This document shows positions 60,300 through 64,000 of a stretch of DNA of 64,000 nucleotides, piece after piece. A program made the translations under genes and the position numbers. The number at the start of each line of letters is the position of its first letter. Position 1 is the first letter of the stretch. Source of the stretch: Prevotella sp. (GTDB lineage Bacteria; Bacteroidota; Bacteroidia; Bacteroidales; Bacteroidaceae); the NCBI GenBank assembly GCA_016291495.1, contig JAEEXI010000010.1:23838-87837 (forward strand), in the 5' to 3' direction. The notes below the pieces were generated by a model. It saw nothing but the letters and a program-made list of their open reading frames with translations. It searched no databases and was not told the origin of the DNA.

Positions 60300-61007
60300 A
60301 TGGTCGTATTAGGAAAAGAAACTGAAAAAGAACAAATCATTCAAGCTATCAAGGAACTGTGGGAATTGCTCACTCAGGAGCAGCGTCTTTTCCTAATCAA
60401 TCAGACTTCGTTGAAGAAATTCAAGAAAAATGAGTTTATCTACCACGAAAACGACATTCCCAAGTATTTGTTTTGTCTTGCCAAAGGAAAAGTCAAAATA
60501 TTCAAGGAAGGTATTGGCGGACGCTCGCAAATTGTGCGCATGGCAAGACCAGAGGGATTCTTCGGATACCGTGCTGGGTTTGCCAATGACCGATACAGTA
60601 CTTCTGCCTCTGCCTTTGAGACTGTTACCGTTTGTCAGATTCCACTATCTATTATCATGAAGATCATTCATGAGAACAATGATGTCGCCATTTACTTCAT
60701 CCGACAGCTTGCCAATCTGCTAAGACACGCCGACGAGCAGACCGTGAACCTGACACAGAAACATATCCGCGGACGACTTGCCGAAGCATTATTGCGACTG
60801 AAGGACAAATATGGTACAGAAGATGATGGAAAAACTTTATCCATCAATTTAAGCCGTGAAGACCTAGCCAACCTGTCAAACATGACAACCAGTAATGCGA
60901 TCCGCACTTTGTCTGCTTTTGCCACAGAATCCCTACTAGCCATTAACGGACGGCATATCACACTCCTTGAGGAGGGCAAACTTCACAAGATTTCCAAGAA
61001 CGGCTAA
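60300..61007 (+). CDS. Crp/Fnr-family transcriptional regulator
   Basis: 235 residues. Cyclic-nucleotide-type effector domain about 40-150 (NEFIYHENDIPKYLFCLAKGKVKIFKEGIGGRSQIVRMARPEGFFGYRAGF) and a C-terminal winged helix with LSREDLANLSNMTTSNAIRTLSAFA as recognition helix. No cysteine cluster for an iron-sulfur centre is visible (Cys only near 58 and 114), so it is not a classical Fnr; the effector is unknown. The gene is divergent from the glycogen operon, which it might control. The 3' end overlaps the convergent lipid-kinase gene by 4 bp. Confidence 0.9.
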   Translation: MVVLGKETEKEQIIQAIKELWELLTQEQRLFLINQTSLKKFKKNEFIYHENDIPKYLFCLAKGKVKIFKEGIGGRSQIVRMARPEGFFGYRAGFANDRYSTSASAFETVTVCQIPLSIIMKIIHENNDVAIYFIRQLANLLRHADEQTVNLTQKHIRGRLAEALLRLKDKYGTEDDGKTLSINLSREDLANLSNMTTSNAIRTLSAFATESLLAINGRHITLLEEGKLHKISKNG

Positions 61008-61930
61008 TCTGGTATCAGGAAATTAATCACCTCTTGTTCCACATCGATGCGATAGTCACCAACAGGTGTTCCTATCAGCCTTCCGTCAATACCAACCAGA
61101 GCATGCTTTGCATCCTCCACCCTCACTTCACGAGTCCTATAAGGGTGTACACTACGATGATTCAGAAAGCGTCCTGTAATCAACAGCCATAGTCCAGCAA
61201 AAATCTGGAGAAGACCTGTATGGTAAACCACAGACACGTCCAGTAACCCATTATAGGGAACAGCATTAGGTGTCTGCCCATAACCAGGTCCACTACCCAC
61301 ACACATCGTCATGATTTTACGGTTAACGGTATCGGAGTTAATCTTCACATGCATCTTATAATCCATGCGATGGAAGATCATCAAGAAGATTGACACTATA
61401 AAGGACAAAGTACGGGAACCTAAAAGGGAACGGGTCTGGCGACGCATATTCATGACATCTGCTATCAGACCAATATTTACACAGTTCAGGAAATAACGGT
61501 GGCACTGTTCTCCTTTCTTATTAGTATAACGGATACATCCTAGATCCACAGGACGAATACGGTGTTTGACAAGCCAATCTACCGTCTGTTCCACATTCCC
61601 CTCCTTGAAATCCCAATAACGGGCAAAGTCGTTCATCACGCCATTGGGGATGACTCCCAGCGCTATGCTTTCACGCACTTGTTTTTCTTCCTTCATCAGA
61701 CAGTTGACAGCATCATTCAACGCAGAGTCGCCACCAACCACAATGATGATCTTATACCCATTGTGTATCAGCATCGACACCAATCGTTCCACGCTGTCTG
61801 TCGTCTCACTCTGTACAAAATCATACTGTACCTGACGCTCATCCAACACACGCTGTATCTTCTCGCGTTGTTTACTGCCGCGTCCTTTGGGACAATATAA
61901 GATGCCCCATCTTGTCTCTTCTACTGCCAT
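61004..61930 (-). CDS. Diacylglycerol/lipid-kinase-like protein with altered motifs
   Basis: 308 residues from ATG 61930 (MAVEETRWGILYCPKGRG), which overlaps miaA by 10 bp; an ATG 54 bp upstream is possible. The DAGK/YegS-type catalytic fold is recognisable: IIIVVGGDSALNDAVNCL where the family has GGDGTxNE, and GVIPNGVMNDFARYW where it has GTxNDFA. The C-terminal beta-sandwich (VCVGSGPGYGQTPNA, DYRIDVEQEV) fits the family. The Gly-Thr of the nucleotide motif is replaced by Ser-Ala, so activity or substrate may differ. Convergent with the Crp/Fnr gene. Confidence 0.85.
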   Translation of the reverse strand: MAVEETRWGILYCPKGRGSKQREKIQRVLDERQVQYDFVQSETTDSVERLVSMLIHNGYKIIIVVGGDSALNDAVNCLMKEEKQVRESIALGVIPNGVMNDFARYWDFKEGNVEQTVDWLVKHRIRPVDLGCIRYTNKKGEQCHRYFLNCVNIGLIADVMNMRRQTRSLLGSRTLSFIVSIFLMIFHRMDYKMHVKINSDTVNRKIMTMCVGSGPGYGQTPNAVPYNGLLDVSVVYHTGLLQIFAGLWLLITGRFLNHRSVHPYRTREVRVEDAKHALVGIDGRLIGTPVGDYRIDVEQEVINFLIPD

Positions 61931-62865
61931 ATCCTTAATATCTCCTTTACTTTTTCTTCCATAGGCTGCATCGCATCTATCCAATGAATAGTGAAACCAC
62001 GACGTTCCATTCCCCTGAACCAGGTCATCTGTCGTTTAGCAAACTGATGAATGGCAATCTCTAACCGTTGAAACATCTCCTCATAAGTCAACTTACCTAT
62101 CAGATATTCTGTCACGAATTTATATTCCAGTCCGTAGTATATCAAATCCTCATGCGGAATACCTTCTGCCATCAGTCCTCTGACCTCATCAATCATACCT
62201 TCTTCCAATCTCGCCTTCAGCCTCCTTGTGATTTTTTCACGACGCTGTTCACGGTCAATATTCACTCCGATAATCAGTGAATCGACGGGAGGCAGTTCCC
62301 TCTTCGGCATGGGATGCTGTAGGTTATAGTATTCTATCTCGATGGCTCGGATAGCACGTTGACACGAATCCACATCCGTCTTATTGTGCATGTTAGAGCC
62401 ATTCCTCTCCTTCAACTCCATAAGCATACGGGTCAGTTCTTCCAGCGACTTCCCTTCCAATGAAGTCCGTAATTCCGGATTTTGGGGAACTGGCGAAAGT
62501 TGATAACCTTTCAGCACCGCCTCAATATAGAGGCCTGTTCCACCACAGAGTATCGGCAATACACCACGGTCACGGATATCCTGATATACGTCATAGAAAT
62601 CTTGCTGATACTGAAAGAGATTGTATTTGGTACCTGGCTCACAAATGTCAATAAGATGACAAGGAATCGCCATTGGTCTTTGCCCATTAGATGTTGGCAA
62701 CAAATAGTCCCCTAAGTCCTTGCCCGTTCCGATGTCCATCCGACGATATACCTGACGCGAATCAGCTGAGATAATCTCTCCGCCAACCTCTTTTGCCAAA
62801 GCTACTGCAAGCGGTGTCTTTCCGCTTGCAGTAGGTCCGAGTATGGTAATCATCTGCTGAGACAT
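61921..62865 (-). CDS. miaA: tRNA dimethylallyltransferase
   Basis: Adds the isopentenyl group to A37 of tRNAs reading UNN codons. 314 residues with P-loop LGPTASGKTPLAV, SADSRQVYRRMDIGTGK, PCHLIDI, GGTGLYIEAV and the tail FAKRQMTWFRGM, all diagnostic. It lies 14 bp after luxS and overlaps the lipid-kinase-like gene by 10 bp, so luxS-miaA-lipid kinase form an operon. Confidence 0.97.
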   Translation of the reverse strand: MSQQMITILGPTASGKTPLAVALAKEVGGEIISADSRQVYRRMDIGTGKDLGDYLLPTSNGQRPMAIPCHLIDICEPGTKYNLFQYQQDFYDVYQDIRDRGVLPILCGGTGLYIEAVLKGYQLSPVPQNPELRTSLEGKSLEELTRMLMELKERNGSNMHNKTDVDSCQRAIRAIEIEYYNLQHPMPKRELPPVDSLIIGVNIDREQRREKITRRLKARLEEGMIDEVRGLMAEGIPHEDLIYYGLEYKFVTEYLIGKLTYEEMFQRLEIAIHQFAKRQMTWFRGMERRGFTIHWIDAMQPMEEKVKEILRIWQ

Positions 62866-62879
62866 CCGTATCTCACCGT

Positions 62880-63374
62880 TTATGCATCTGCGAAGACCTT
62901 ACCGTCTTCAAGGTTCACCTGTAGTGTATTATACTCACAATGAAAATCATTTTGCAGACGTTCCAAATAGCGACTGCATTCCCACTTACACATAGGAAGA
63001 TCATGGAGTAGGTAATTACCACAGGTCTCCGGAGTGGTGGCAGGAACCTTGTCCTGTGTCAGTATCCACTGAAGACACTCGATGGTCAGTTTTCTCATGG
63101 CATGGACATCATAGTTGCCTGTCATGACGATATACATACCTGTCAGACAACCCATCGGACCTACATAGACCACATCATCCTTTACGGATGAGTTACGAAA
63201 CCACGTAGCCATAAGATGCTCTATACTATGCATAGCAGCCGGCGCCACAGCAGGCTCCCGATTAGGCTCTGTAATACGGAGATCAAACGTCCTAAAGTTT
63301 TTGTCATCACGTGACACATAGATACCAGGCTTCAAACGGGTATGGTCAATAGTAAAACTTTGAATAACTTCCAT
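62880..63374 (-). CDS. luxS: S-ribosylhomocysteine lyase
   Basis: Splits S-ribosylhomocysteine into homocysteine and the AI-2 precursor DPD. 164 residues. Metal ligands HSIEHL (His 49, His 53) and the Cys in KWECSRY region are visible, and the catalytic Cys lies in GPMGCLTGMYIV. Promoter TATCTTTG at 63398-63405, 23 nt before the start, and the gene heads an operon with miaA. A strong hairpin upstream ends gapA. Confidence 0.97.
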   Translation of the reverse strand: MEVIQSFTIDHTRLKPGIYVSRDDKNFRTFDLRITEPNREPAVAPAAMHSIEHLMATWFRNSSVKDDVVYVGPMGCLTGMYIVMTGNYDVHAMRKLTIECLQWILTQDKVPATTPETCGNYLLHDLPMCKWECSRYLERLQNDFHCEYNTLQVNLEDGKVFADA

Positions 63375-63397
63375 CGCTAACTTTTTAGTTCTGTGCG

Positions 63398-63405
63398 CAA
63401 AGATA
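63398..63405 (-). promoter_or_regulatory. -7 box (TATCTTTG) of luxS
   Basis: TATCTTTG on the minus strand, 23 nt before ATG 63374, 5 nt past the gapA terminator. Confidence 0.6.
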
Positions 63406-63410
63406 CAAAT

Positions 63411-63439
63411 AAAAAGCCGTCCGACAAAATCGGACGGCT
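63411..63439 (-). terminator. Terminator of gapA
   Basis: Minus strand: perfect 10-bp stem AGCCGTCCGA / TCGGACGGCT (63415-63424 with 63430-63439) followed by T5 (63411-63415 region). Confidence 0.92.
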
Positions 63440-63494
63440 AATTTCTTATATTCATGGACTAAAACTTCCGTATCAGTCCGTGTTTGTCTGATGC

Positions 63495-64000
<506 letters not shown>

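Overview
The window looks like a chromosomal segment of a gut or oral Bacteroidales bacterium, most like Prevotella/Segatella. I infer this from the SusC/SusD pair, the TAnnTTTG-type -7 boxes in front of most genes (several with a TTTG box 19-20 nt upstream), the trpBEGDCFA gene order, and a C-terminal motif of the type YNLxGQRV...GI.I.NGKK on several secreted proteins. No tRNA, rRNA, CRISPR array or prophage was seen.

Layout. 1-13.8 kb is housekeeping: rny (cut by the window start), zapA and a coiled-coil partner; rfbA; an ECF sigma factor; a minus-strand run clc-fmt-small ORF-rpe; and a second minus-strand run lysE-like - DUF4924 - rfbD - prfC - tsaC - GH63-like glycosidase. 13.9-21.9 kb holds a ROK sugar kinase and the complete tryptophan operon trpBEGDCFA, preceded by a 16-residue leader peptide with three consecutive Trp codons and mutually exclusive antiterminator/terminator hairpins: a textbook attenuator.

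21.9-55.3 kb is a large pectin utilisation region: a GH28-GH105-unassigned glycosidase triple fusion, PL1 lyases, a very long CE8 pectin methylesterase, a SusC/SusD pair with two accompanying lipoproteins and a small secreted protein, a PL1-PL10-CE8 triple enzyme and a GH3 enzyme. Together these would demethylate homogalacturonan, cleave it by elimination at the cell surface, import the oligomers through SusCD and finish them in the periplasm. No regulator gene is present in this region, but a TAAACGTTTA-type palindrome stands 43-53 bp upstream of three of its promoters. A single-strand-transposase-like (RAYT-type HUH) gene lies in the middle of it on the opposite strand.

55.4-60.1 kb is a glycogen/alpha-glucan cluster (GH57, GT4-type glycosyltransferase, debranching enzyme) divergent from a Crp/Fnr regulator. 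61-64 kb holds a lipid-kinase-like gene, miaA, luxS and the 3' part of gapA.

The most unusual signals are: (1) a 19-bp palindrome (GCTGCGAC-N3-GTCGCAGC) present four times, always inside genes, one copy inside the RAYT-like gene itself; (2) a perfect rho-independent-terminator-like hairpin inside the reading frame, exactly at the junction of the triple fusion; (3) two tandem-repeat arrays that reverse orientation to form long hairpins; (4) families of short degenerate repeats that fill spacers, supply stop codons in the trp operon and appear to have entered fmt and trpF in frame.
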